Source of the DNA: Betaproteobacteria bacterium RIFCSPLOWO2_02_FULL_67_26
Lineage (GTDB): Bacteria; Pseudomonadota; Gammaproteobacteria; Burkholderiales; SG8-41
Assembly (NCBI GenBank): GCA_001771935.1
Contig: MERD01000094.1
Span: 1 to 64,000, forward strand
Length of the DNA: 64,000 nucleotides
Direction: 5' to 3'
Positions 39,432-47,931 of this stretch are shown in pieces. The notes below the pieces were generated by a model that had not been told where the DNA came from, did not search any database, and worked only from the letters and a program-made list of their open reading frames with translations. Position numbers and translations under genes: made by a program. Within the stretch, counting starts at the first letter, position 1, and every line of letters starts with the position of its first letter.

Positions 39432-40724
39432 ATGGGCGCGACCATTGCAGAGAAGATTCTTGGCGCGCACGCCGGCGGCGCGCCGGCCAGGGCCGGCGAC
39501 ATCGTGGTCGCCGGCGTGGACTTTGCGATGCTGCACGATGCCCGCGCGAGCAACGCGTTGCGGCGCATCGAGCAACTGGGCGCGAAGAAACTTCCTTTTG
39601 CCTCGCGCACCGCGTTCGTGCTCGACCATTACTCGCCGCCGCCGCATGCGGAGGCGGCCAACATACACCGCGAGATGCGCGCATTTGCCGACGCGCACGG
39701 TACCGTGCTCTACGACGTCGGCGACGGCATCTGCCACCAGGTGCTGCCGGAAGGCGGCCACCTGACCTGCGGCGACCTGGTCGTCGGCACCGACACCCAT
39801 TCAACGACCTATGGGGCGTTCAACGCTTTTGGCACGGGAGTGGAAGGCACGGACCTGTCGGCGGTCATGATGACGGGCAAGCTGTGGTTCCGCGTGCCCG
39901 AAACCATCCGCGTCGACCTCAAGGGGCGGTTGCAGCCGGGCGTTTGGGCGAAGGACGTCACGCTGCACATGCTCGGCCGGCTCGGCGCGGAAGGGGCGAA
40001 CTACAAGGCCATTGAATACGCGGGACCCGCCGTGCGCGCGATGGACATGGACGACCGCATGACGCTCGCCAACCACGCCGCGGAGCTGGGCGCGAAGGCG
40101 GCGTTGCTGGAAGGGGACGAGAAGACGTTTGCGTGGCTCAAGGCGCGCGGCGCGCGGGACCCGCGGCCGGTCAAGGCCGACGCCGATGCGCGTTACGGTC
40201 AGCGTATCGAAGTTGACGCCGCGAAACTGCCGCCGCAGGTGGCGCGCAAGCACAAGATCGACGACGTCGTCGGCGTGCCGGAGGTGCGGGGCCTGCGCGT
40301 CAATTACGCGCTGATCGGCACCTGCACCAACGGGCGGCTCGATGACATCCGCCAGGCCGCCGCGATCCTGAAGGGCAAGCGGATCGCGAAGGGCGTGCGC
40401 ATGATCGTCACGCCCGCCTCGCGCAACGTGTACCTGCAGGCGGCGCGGGAAGGGTTGATCGAGATACTGACACAGGCGGGCGCCTCCTTCGAGGCGGCCG
40501 GATGCGGGACGTGCGTCAATATCACGGGCCACCTGATTACGGGGGACGGCGACGTCGTGATCACGAGCGCGAACCGCAATTTCAAGGGCCGCCTGGGCAA
40601 TCCCGATTCCGAAATCTACGTCGGCTCGTCGGCCACGGTGGCGGCGTCCGCGCTGGCCGGCAGCATTACCGACCCGCGCGAGGTCATGGGTGGCGACTGG
40701 CGGCCTGTATCCAAAGCAGCGTGA
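39432..40724 (+). CDS. LeuC-like aconitase-superfamily dehydratase large subunit
   Basis: DTHSTTYGAFNAFGTGVEGTD ... IGTCTNGRLDDIRQAA ... AAGCGTCVN. Confidence 0.9.
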   Translation: MGATIAEKILGAHAGGAPARAGDIVVAGVDFAMLHDARASNALRRIEQLGAKKLPFASRTAFVLDHYSPPPHAEAANIHREMRAFADAHGTVLYDVGDGICHQVLPEGGHLTCGDLVVGTDTHSTTYGAFNAFGTGVEGTDLSAVMMTGKLWFRVPETIRVDLKGRLQPGVWAKDVTLHMLGRLGAEGANYKAIEYAGPAVRAMDMDDRMTLANHAAELGAKAALLEGDEKTFAWLKARGARDPRPVKADADARYGQRIEVDAAKLPPQVARKHKIDDVVGVPEVRGLRVNYALIGTCTNGRLDDIRQAAAILKGKRIAKGVRMIVTPASRNVYLQAAREGLIEILTQAGASFEAAGCGTCVNITGHLITGDGDVVITSANRNFKGRLGNPDSEIYVGSSATVAASALAGSITDPREVMGGDWRPVSKAA

Positions 40725-40748
40725 TGGGTGATGAATGATGGGTGATGG
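40721..40748. repeat. Period-7 array GTGATGG GTGATGA ATGATGG GTGATGG at leuC/leuD-like junction
   Basis: First unit contains the stop codon of the upstream ORF; followed by hairpin ATGGGAAgtTTCCCAT (40745-40760). Confidence 0.78.
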
Positions 40749-40758
40749 GAAGTTTCCC

Positions 40759-41277
40759 ATGTCTGCCTTGATCAAGGGCCGGGCGCACTTGCTCGGCGAC
40801 GACGTCAATACCGACCTGCACTGCTCGAGCAAGTACCACCCGGGCCGGGACAACGCCTACGTGGCGCAGCACGCCTTCGAGCAGCTTGCGCCGGGATTCG
40901 CGGCCCGCTTCGGGAAGCGCGGCGTCATCGTCGCGGGCAGGAACTTCGGGAACAATTCCTCGCGCGAGCAGGCGGTGCACATCCTGCGCATGATGGGCGT
41001 CGGCGGGATCGTCGCGGCTTCGTTTGGCCGGCAGTTTTACCGCAACTGCATCAATAATGGACTGACGGCGGTCGAATGCGATGTGGCGGGCGTTGCCGAT
41101 GGCGACGAAATTGAAATCGATCCCGCCGCGGGGCGTGTCGCGGTCCGCGCGCGCGGCATCGTGCGCGAGGTCCCGCCGCTGCCGGAGGCCGCGCTGGCGA
41201 TCGTCGCCGCCGGCGGGCTGATTCCGTTCCTGAAGGCCCATCCCGACTGGAAGATTCCGGTGACGACTGAGGGGTGA
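40759..41277 (+). CDS. LeuD-like aconitase-superfamily dehydratase small subunit
   Basis: KGRAHLLGDDVNTDLHCSSKYHPG ... RNFGNNSSREQAVHIL. Confidence 0.9.
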   Translation: MSALIKGRAHLLGDDVNTDLHCSSKYHPGRDNAYVAQHAFEQLAPGFAARFGKRGVIVAGRNFGNNSSREQAVHILRMMGVGGIVAASFGRQFYRNCINNGLTAVECDVAGVADGDEIEIDPAAGRVAVRARGIVREVPPLPEAALAIVAAGGLIPFLKAHPDWKIPVTTEG

Positions 41278-41284
41278 CGAAGTG

Positions 41285-42409
41285 ATGAAAATTGAGCGCG
41301 TGGAGATTTTCGGCGTCGCCGTGCCGCTGATCGGCGAGTACAAGAACGCCTATCTCTCCAAGACCGTCCAGAAAAGCGCTGTCGTGCGCATCACCGCGAG
41401 CGGCGGCGTGACGGGTCTCGGTAATATCGATCCCACGCCGGGCTATTCCAAGGAGCAGACGGTTGATCACCTCCGGGTGCTGGAAACCACGATCGCGCCG
41501 CGGCTGATCGGGATGGACCCGGTCAACGTGCACGCGGTGCTCGCAGTGATCGAGCCGGCCGTAAAGGGATACCTGGACTCCAAGGCGGCGATCGAGATGG
41601 CATGCGTGGATCTTGCGGCGCGTGTCGCCGGCATGCCCGTCCACGCGTACCTGGGCGGGGCGGTGAAGGAGCGCCTGCTGTTCAACGCCTGGATCGGCAT
41701 TCTGCCGCCGGACGAGGCGGCGAGGGAGACGCTCGACTGGAAGAAAAAGGGCTTTCGCTCCGCCAAGATCAAGGTCGGCGGCAACATCGAGGCCGACCGC
41801 GACCGCGTGAAGGCGGTGCGCGAGGCGGTGGGGCCCGACTTTCAGCTGCGCATCGATGCCAATGCCGGCTACGACGCGGACACCTCGATCAAGCTCGCGG
41901 GAATGGTCGCGCCGTTCAAGCTGCAGCTCTTCGAGCAGCCGGTGCCGGACCACGACATCGCCGGCATGGCGCGAGTGCGGAAGGCAGCGAACGCGGTGGG
42001 CTTGCCCGTCATGGCGGACGAGTCGGTGCTGGACCACGCGAGCCTGATCCGGATCATCAAGGCGGACGCGGCCGACATCGTCAAGGTCAAGGTGATGAAA
42101 CAGGGCGGCTTCATCAACACGCGACGGATGATCGCGACCGCCGAGGCGGCGGGCATCCGCTGCGTCGTCGGGCACGGTTTCGGGCTCGGCGTCAACACCA
42201 TGGCCGAGATCATGCTCGCGGCGACCTCGAGCAACGTGATCGATGGCCTGGAATGCGTGGGTCCGCTCAAGACCGCCGACGACGTCGTGACCCGCAAGCT
42301 CGACCTCTCCAGCGGCAGCCTGCCGCTGCCGCCGGGCCCGGGCCTCGGCGTCGCGCTCGACGACGCCAAGCTCGAGAAATACCGGCTGGACGTGAAAGCC
42401 GCTGCCTAG
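41285..42409 (+). CDS. Mandelate racemase/muconate lactonizing enzyme family protein 2
   Basis: SAKIKVGGNIEADRDRV ... LRIDANAGYD ... LFEQPVPDHD ... VMADESVLD. Confidence 0.92.
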   Translation: MKIERVEIFGVAVPLIGEYKNAYLSKTVQKSAVVRITASGGVTGLGNIDPTPGYSKEQTVDHLRVLETTIAPRLIGMDPVNVHAVLAVIEPAVKGYLDSKAAIEMACVDLAARVAGMPVHAYLGGAVKERLLFNAWIGILPPDEAARETLDWKKKGFRSAKIKVGGNIEADRDRVKAVREAVGPDFQLRIDANAGYDADTSIKLAGMVAPFKLQLFEQPVPDHDIAGMARVRKAANAVGLPVMADESVLDHASLIRIIKADAADIVKVKVMKQGGFINTRRMIATAEAAGIRCVVGHGFGLGVNTMAEIMLAATSSNVIDGLECVGPLKTADDVVTRKLDLSSGSLPLPPGPGLGVALDDAKLEKYRLDVKAAA

Positions 42410-42439
42410 GATCGGCGGCGGCGATCGCGAGGATTGGAC

Positions 42440-43384
42440 ATGATGTGCCGTGTCTTCCTCGCCGCCTTCATTCTGGTGCTGGCGAGCTCGCCGGCCGGCG
42501 CACAGACCTATCCGGCAAGGCCGATCACGATACTCTGCTGGTCGGCGGCGGGATCTCCCGGGGACCTGTATGCCCGCATGATGGCGAAACTCCTCGCCGC
42601 GGAGCTCGGTCAGAACGTGGGGGTCGACAACCGCGCCGGCGGCTCCGGCATCGTCATGGTGAACACGCTGCTGCGGGCGGCGCCGGACGGCTACACGATC
42701 GCGGCCGGCACCAATGCGCTCGCCGCGCTGTTCGGCGGCACGGGCGTGGTGTTCAAGCCCGAGGACCTGCAAATGGTCGCGCGCTCGCAGGTGGACCCGT
42801 ACGGCCTGATCGTCCACGCGTCCACGCCGTTCCGCACTATCGACGATTTCATCGGTTACGCGCGCCGCAAGCCCGGGGCCGTCAACGTCGGCGGCCCCTT
42901 CGCCATGAGCGGCCACCGGGTGGCGTGGGAGCTGTTTTCGGACATCGCGAGATTCAAGACCACGTGGGTACCGTACCAGGGCGGCGGACCGGCGCTGACG
43001 GCGGTCGCCGGCGGCCACGTGGACGCAGCCGCGACCCATCCCGGCAGCTTTAGGCCGTTCCTCGCCGCCGGCAAGGTGCGCGTGCTGGCGGTGTCGTCCG
43101 ACCGCAGGATCGAGGATTTTCCAGACGTTCCGACCTACCGGGAGCGCGGCTGGAACCTGGTGCGCTATCAGTGGCGGGGCATCATGGCCAAGGCGGGTAC
43201 GCCGAGGCCGGTCGTGGAGCGCCTGGCCGCGGCCGTGCAGAAAGCACAGCAGGCCGCTGAATGGAAGAGCTACCTGCGGCAGGTGACGCAGCTCGATGGA
43301 TTCCTGGGGCCGGATGCGTTCCGCATCCAGCTCGTGCAGGACATGCAGGAGATGGAGGCGGTCAGGAACAAGCTCGGCCTTTAG
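42440..43384 (+). CDS. Bug/TctC receptor protein 2
   Basis: QTYPARPITILCWSAAGSPGDLYARMMAKLLAAELGQNVGVDNRAGGSG. Confidence 0.9.
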   Translation: MMCRVFLAAFILVLASSPAGAQTYPARPITILCWSAAGSPGDLYARMMAKLLAAELGQNVGVDNRAGGSGIVMVNTLLRAAPDGYTIAAGTNALAALFGGTGVVFKPEDLQMVARSQVDPYGLIVHASTPFRTIDDFIGYARRKPGAVNVGGPFAMSGHRVAWELFSDIARFKTTWVPYQGGGPALTAVAGGHVDAAATHPGSFRPFLAAGKVRVLAVSSDRRIEDFPDVPTYRERGWNLVRYQWRGIMAKAGTPRPVVERLAAAVQKAQQAAEWKSYLRQVTQLDGFLGPDAFRIQLVQDMQEMEAVRNKLGL

Positions 43385-43403
43385 CCGAGCCTGGCTAAAG
43401 GCG

Positions 43404-43431
43404 GTGATGAGTGATGGGTGATGAGTGATGG
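43404..43431. repeat. Period-7 array GTGATGA GTGATGG GTGATGA GTGATGG
   Basis: Four heptads; the last contains GTG/ATG start codons of the next gene; preceded by perfect hairpin CCTTTAGCC-gagcct-GGCTAAAGG (43378-43401). Confidence 0.8.
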
Positions 43432-44312
43432 GTAGAGAATCCGCCCGCAAGCGCCTGCGCGCGAGACTGGCTACGGGCCCGGTGATCGTTGCGCCGGGGA
43501 TCTATGACGCCTACGGCGCGCGGCTGGTCGAGCAGGCGGGTTTCGAAGCGGTGTACATGACCGGTAACGGCGTCTCGGCGAGCCTGCTGGGCCGCCCCGA
43601 CGTCGGTCTGGTGGACCTGACGCTGATCACGAGCCATGCCCATCGCGTGGCCGCGGCCGTAGATATTCCTCTCGTCTGCGATGCGGATACCGGCTATGGC
43701 AACGCGGTCAATGTGCGGCGCACGGTGGAGGAGTTTGAGTCGGCGGGGGTCGCGGCGATTCATATCGAGGACCAGGCCTCCCCGAAGCGGTGCGGCCAGC
43801 TTCCCGGCGCGCGTCCGGTGATCGAGCTGGCCGAGGCGGTGGGCAAGATCGAGGCGGCGGTGGCGGCACGGCGCGATCCCGACTTCGTCATCATCGCGCG
43901 CACCGATTCGGCCGAAGCGCATGGGCTGGACGAGGCGATCCGGCGTGGACGGGCATTCCGCGCGGCGGGCGCCGACGTGATCTTCGTCGAGATGAAAAGC
44001 GGACCGGGTATCCTGGACGAGCTCAAGCGCGTGACGGCGGAGGTGGACGCGCCGTGTCTCGTCAACATGGGAGCGGGCGGGAAGCTCGACGAGCTCGACG
44101 CCGGGGGGATCGGGCGCCTCGGCCTGCGCATCGCGATCTATCCCGGGCTCGAGCGGGCCGCGGCGGGCCATGCCATTCGCGAAGCGCTCGCTGCCCTCAG
44201 GAAGGACGGCAACACGCGGGCGATGCGTGGCCGCATGCTCGGGCTCAAGGAGTACAACGAAGCGCTCAAGCTCGATGACATCGAGGAGTGGGAGAAGAAA
44301 TACTTGAAGTGA
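43425..44312 (+). CDS. Isocitrate lyase/PEP mutase superfamily lyase (2-methylisocitrate or dimethylmalate lyase-like)
   Basis: GIYDAYGARLVEQAGFEAVYMTGNGVSAS ... CDADTGYGNAVNVRRTVEEFESAGVAAIHIEDQ. Confidence 0.88.
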   Translation: MMGRESARKRLRARLATGPVIVAPGIYDAYGARLVEQAGFEAVYMTGNGVSASLLGRPDVGLVDLTLITSHAHRVAAAVDIPLVCDADTGYGNAVNVRRTVEEFESAGVAAIHIEDQASPKRCGQLPGARPVIELAEAVGKIEAAVAARRDPDFVIIARTDSAEAHGLDEAIRRGRAFRAAGADVIFVEMKSGPGILDELKRVTAEVDAPCLVNMGAGGKLDELDAGGIGRLGLRIAIYPGLERAAAGHAIREALAALRKDGNTRAMRGRMLGLKEYNEALKLDDIEEWEKKYLK

Positions 44313-44314
44313 TT

Positions 44315-44381
44315 CGTTTCTCGTTTTTCGTTTCTCGATCCAGCCCGAGACGACGAACAACGAGAAACGAGGAACGGAGTT
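44315..44381. repeat. Inverted period-7 array: CGTTTCT CGTTTTT CGTTTCT CGATCCA ... CGAACAA CGAGAAA CGAGGAA CGGAGTT
   Basis: Near copy of arms at 26387-26481. Confidence 0.8.
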
Positions 44382-44385
44382 TGCA

Positions 44386-45795
44386 ATGGAAGTCACACGC
44401 ACATTGGCTAGATTCATCGTCGGGCATCGCTATGCGGATGTCCCGGAAAAAGTCCGCCACGAGGCGGCGCGCGCGTTCCTGAACTGGGTCGGGTGCGCGG
44501 TGGGCGCCTCGCGCCATGAAACGGTGGGGCGCGCGCTCGCGGCGCTCTCCGAGTTTTCGGGGCCGCGCGAGGCGACGGTGCTGGGGCGCGGCGACAAGCT
44601 CGACATCATGCTCGCCGCGCTCATGAACGGCACCACCTCCCACACCTTCGATTACGACGACACGCACCTGAAAACGGTCATCCATCCCAGCGGCCCGGTC
44701 GCCTCGGCCATCCTCGCGCTGGCCGAGCGCAAGCCGCTCAAGGGGGAGGATTTCCTGCACGCATTCATCCTGGGCGTGGAAACCGAATGCCGCATCGGCA
44801 ACGCGGTCTATCCGTCCCACTACGACATCGGCTGGCACATCACCGCCACCGCCGGCGTGTTCGGCGCCGCGGCGGCGGCCGGTCGGCTGCTCGGCCTCAA
44901 CGAGCAGCAGATGGTGTGGGCGCTCGGGATCGCCGCCACGCAGTCCTCGGGACTGCGCGAGATGTTCGGCTCCATGGCGAAACCCATGCACCCGGGCAAC
45001 GCGGCGCGCAATGGCCTGCTCGCCGCGCTGCTCGCCTCGAAGAATTTCACCAGCGCCGAACAGGGCATCGAGGGCCGGCGCGGCTTCGCCAACGTGCTGG
45101 CGACGGAGCGCAACACCGCGGCGATCACGGAGCGGCTCGGGCAGACCTGGGAGATCGCCCTCAATACCTACAAGCCGTACGCCTGCGGCATCGTCGAGCA
45201 CCCGGCAATCGACGGCTGCATCCAGCTCCGCAACGAGCACAAGCTGAAGGCGGAGGATATCGAGAGCATAGCGCTCCGGGTGCACCCGTTGGTGCTGGAG
45301 CTGACCGGCAGGAGGACGCCGCAGACCGGACTCGAAGGAAAGTTCAGCGTCTACCACTCGTGCGCTGTGGCCATCATCCACGGGGCGGCGGGGGAGGCGC
45401 AGTACAGCGATGACGCGGTGCGCGACCCGAGGGTCGTCGCGCTGCGGGACAGAGTCACTGCGGCGGTGGAGCAGGGCGTGCACGAGGACCAGGTGCACGT
45501 CGCGATCCAGCTGAAGAGCGGCAAGGTGCTCGAGCGCTTCGTCGAGCACGCCGCGGGCAGCCTGGACCGCCCGATGAGCGATTCCGACCTCGAGGCCAAG
45601 TTCCGCGGCCTGGCGGACGGCATCCTTTCGACAACCGAGGCTGACAGGCTGATCCGCCTGTGCTGGGACGTAGGCAGGCTCAAGGATGTGGGCGAAGTCG
45701 CGCGCGCCTCCGTCCCCGCCGCCGTAATGAAGCGTGACGAGGTGCGGCGTGACAAGGAAAAACGTGACTCGAATTCGAAAGGAAATCAGTGTTGA
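44386..45795 (+). CDS. MmgE/PrpD family protein 2
   Basis: TSHTFDYDDTHLKTVIHPSGPVASAILALAERK ... YDIGWHITATAGVFGAAAAAGRLL. Confidence 0.92.
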   Translation: MEVTRTLARFIVGHRYADVPEKVRHEAARAFLNWVGCAVGASRHETVGRALAALSEFSGPREATVLGRGDKLDIMLAALMNGTTSHTFDYDDTHLKTVIHPSGPVASAILALAERKPLKGEDFLHAFILGVETECRIGNAVYPSHYDIGWHITATAGVFGAAAAAGRLLGLNEQQMVWALGIAATQSSGLREMFGSMAKPMHPGNAARNGLLAALLASKNFTSAEQGIEGRRGFANVLATERNTAAITERLGQTWEIALNTYKPYACGIVEHPAIDGCIQLRNEHKLKAEDIESIALRVHPLVLELTGRRTPQTGLEGKFSVYHSCAVAIIHGAAGEAQYSDDAVRDPRVVALRDRVTAAVEQGVHEDQVHVAIQLKSGKVLERFVEHAAGSLDRPMSDSDLEAKFRGLADGILSTTEADRLIRLCWDVGRLKDVGEVARASVPAAVMKRDEVRRDKEKRDSNSKGNQC

Positions 45796-46844
45796 AGATC
45801 GGTGTGTTGATGGGCGACGACATCGGGCTCGAAGTCGTGCCTGAATGCGTCAAGGTGCTGAAAGCGGCGGCGGCGGCGAGCGGGCTGCAAATCGAGTGCC
45901 AGGAGCTGCCGATCGGCAAGCGCGGGCACGAGCTGCACGGGAACACGTTGCCGCCGGTGACGGCGAAGGCGCTCGAGGCCTGCGACGGCTGGGTCATGGG
46001 CCCGATCGGGCACAGCGCCTACCCGCGCAACGATCCCACGTGGGTCATGCCGCCGGTGCGGAAGCGCTTCCAGCTCTTCGCGAGCATCAAGCCGGTCAAG
46101 TCCTATCCCAACCTCAAGTCGGTGCACAAGGACGTGGACATCGTGTTCCTGCGCGAGGTGAACGAAGGCATGATGTCGAGCAGCGTCGTGCTTGCCGGCA
46201 GCGGGGAATTCCGCCCGAACGACGATATTTCCATCGGCATGCGCGTGATCACGCGCAAGGGCGCGAACCGCGTGGCCAGGGAGGCGTTCGAGATCGCGCG
46301 CACGCGTCCGCGCCGGAAAGTGAACGCCGTGCACAAGGAGCCGGTGTATCGCATCTGCTGCGGCATGTTCGCGGAAGAGTGCCGCAAGGTGGCGAAGGAA
46401 TTCCCGGACGTGAAGTTCGAGGAGACCATGGTGGACACGATGTGCATGAAGCTGGTGATGAACCCGCAGCAGTACGACGTGGTGGTCACGTCCAACCAGT
46501 TCGGCGACATGATCACCGACGAGGGGGCGGGGCTGGTCGGCGGACTGGGGCTCGCCCCGGGCATCTGCGCCGGCGAAAAGCAGGCGATGGCGCAGGCGAC
46601 CCACGGCTCGGCGCCGGACATCGCCGGAAAGAGCATCGCCAACCCCTACGCCATGATCATGTCCGGGAAGATGCTGATCGAGTGGCTGGGCCGCAAGCGC
46701 AACGAGCCGAAAGCCACGCAGGCGGCGGCGCTCATCGACGGCGCGATGGACAAGGTGATCGCCGAGGCGAAGCACCTCACCCCGGATCTCGGCGGAAGGG
46801 GGTCGACGAAGGAAATGGGCGACGCCGTCGCAGCCGCGGTTTGA
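45789..46844 (+). CDS. Isocitrate/isopropylmalate dehydrogenase family protein 1
   Basis: LKIGVLMGDDIGLEVVPECVKVL ... NQFGDMITDEGAGLVGGLGLAPG. Confidence 0.9.
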   Translation: MLKIGVLMGDDIGLEVVPECVKVLKAAAAASGLQIECQELPIGKRGHELHGNTLPPVTAKALEACDGWVMGPIGHSAYPRNDPTWVMPPVRKRFQLFASIKPVKSYPNLKSVHKDVDIVFLREVNEGMMSSSVVLAGSGEFRPNDDISIGMRVITRKGANRVAREAFEIARTRPRRKVNAVHKEPVYRICCGMFAEECRKVAKEFPDVKFEETMVDTMCMKLVMNPQQYDVVVTSNQFGDMITDEGAGLVGGLGLAPGICAGEKQAMAQATHGSAPDIAGKSIANPYAMIMSGKMLIEWLGRKRNEPKATQAAALIDGAMDKVIAEAKHLTPDLGGRGSTKEMGDAVAAAV

Positions 46845-46860
46845 TGATGGCGTGGATGGC

Positions 46861-47916
46861 ATGCTGAAGATCGGAATCCTGCCGGGAGATGACATCGGCC
46901 TGGAAGTCGTGCCGGAGGCCGTCAAGGTGATGAAGGCGGCGGCGGCGAGGACCGCGCTGGAGGTCCGGTGGCAGGAGCTGCCCATCGGCAGGCGCGGGCA
47001 CGAGCTGCACGGGCACACCATGCCGCAGTCCACGGTCGCGGCGCTGGAGCAATCGGATGGCTTCCTCTGCGGGCCGATCGGGCACGCCGCCTATCCGCGC
47101 AACGACCCGACCTGGATCATGCCGCCGCTGAGGAAGCGCCTGGACCTCTACGCCAGCATCAAGCCGGTAAAGTCCTACCCGAACATCCGGTCGGTGCACA
47201 AGAACGTGGATATCGTGTTCCTGCGCGAGGTGACGGAGGGCATGCAGTCCTCCGACACCGTCGTCGCCGGAGCCGGCGAGTTCCGACCCAACGACGAGAT
47301 CACCATCGCCCAGCGCGTCATCACGCGCGCGGGCTCGAGGCGCGTCGCGCGCGAAGCATTCGAGATCGCGCGCACGCGCCCGCGCGGGAAAGTCACCTCG
47401 GTGCACAAGGAGCCGGTATACCGGCTCGCCTGCGGCATGTTCGCCGAGGAGTGCCGCAAGCTCGCTCGGGAATACCCGGACGTGAAGCTCGATGAAGTGC
47501 TGGTGGACGGCTTCGCGATGAAGCTCGTCATGAACCCGCAGCAGTTCGACGTGGTGGTCACTACCAACCAGTTCGGCGACATCCTGACCGACGAAGGGGC
47601 GGGCGTCGTGGGCGGACTCGGGCTCGCCCCGGGCCTGTGCGTGGGGGACCGCCTCGCGATGTCCCAGGCGACCCACGGCTCGGCGCCGGACATCGCCGGA
47701 AGGAACATCGCCAATCCCTACGCGCTGATCATGTCGGGCCAGATGCTGTTCGCCTGGCTCGGCAGGAAGCGCGATGAACCGAAAGCAACGCAGGCGGCGA
47801 AGTTGATCGACGCGGCGGTGGACAAGGTCATCGCGGAGGCCAGGCACCTGACCGCCGATCTCGGCGGCCAAGCCAGCACGACGGAGATGGGCGACGCCAT
47901 AGCCGCGGCGATCTGA
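46861..47916 (+). CDS. Isocitrate/isopropylmalate dehydrogenase family protein 2 (tandem paralogue)
   Basis: MLKIGILPGDDIGLEVVPEAVKVM ... NQFGDILTDEGAGVVGGLGLAPG. Confidence 0.9.
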   Translation: MLKIGILPGDDIGLEVVPEAVKVMKAAAARTALEVRWQELPIGRRGHELHGHTMPQSTVAALEQSDGFLCGPIGHAAYPRNDPTWIMPPLRKRLDLYASIKPVKSYPNIRSVHKNVDIVFLREVTEGMQSSDTVVAGAGEFRPNDEITIAQRVITRAGSRRVAREAFEIARTRPRGKVTSVHKEPVYRLACGMFAEECRKLAREYPDVKLDEVLVDGFAMKLVMNPQQFDVVVTTNQFGDILTDEGAGVVGGLGLAPGLCVGDRLAMSQATHGSAPDIAGRNIANPYALIMSGQMLFAWLGRKRDEPKATQAAKLIDAAVDKVIAEARHLTADLGGQASTTEMGDAIAAAI

Positions 47917-47931
47917 GCAGGACCCTGGTCG

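Noticed and set aside
39432-41277. Genuine leucine biosynthesis leuCD
   Set aside because: No leuA/leuB context and catabolic surroundings; left as LeuCD-like without gene symbol.
41051-43450. 799-aa minus-strand ORF
   Set aside because: Antisense to MLE and Bug genes, compositional artefact.
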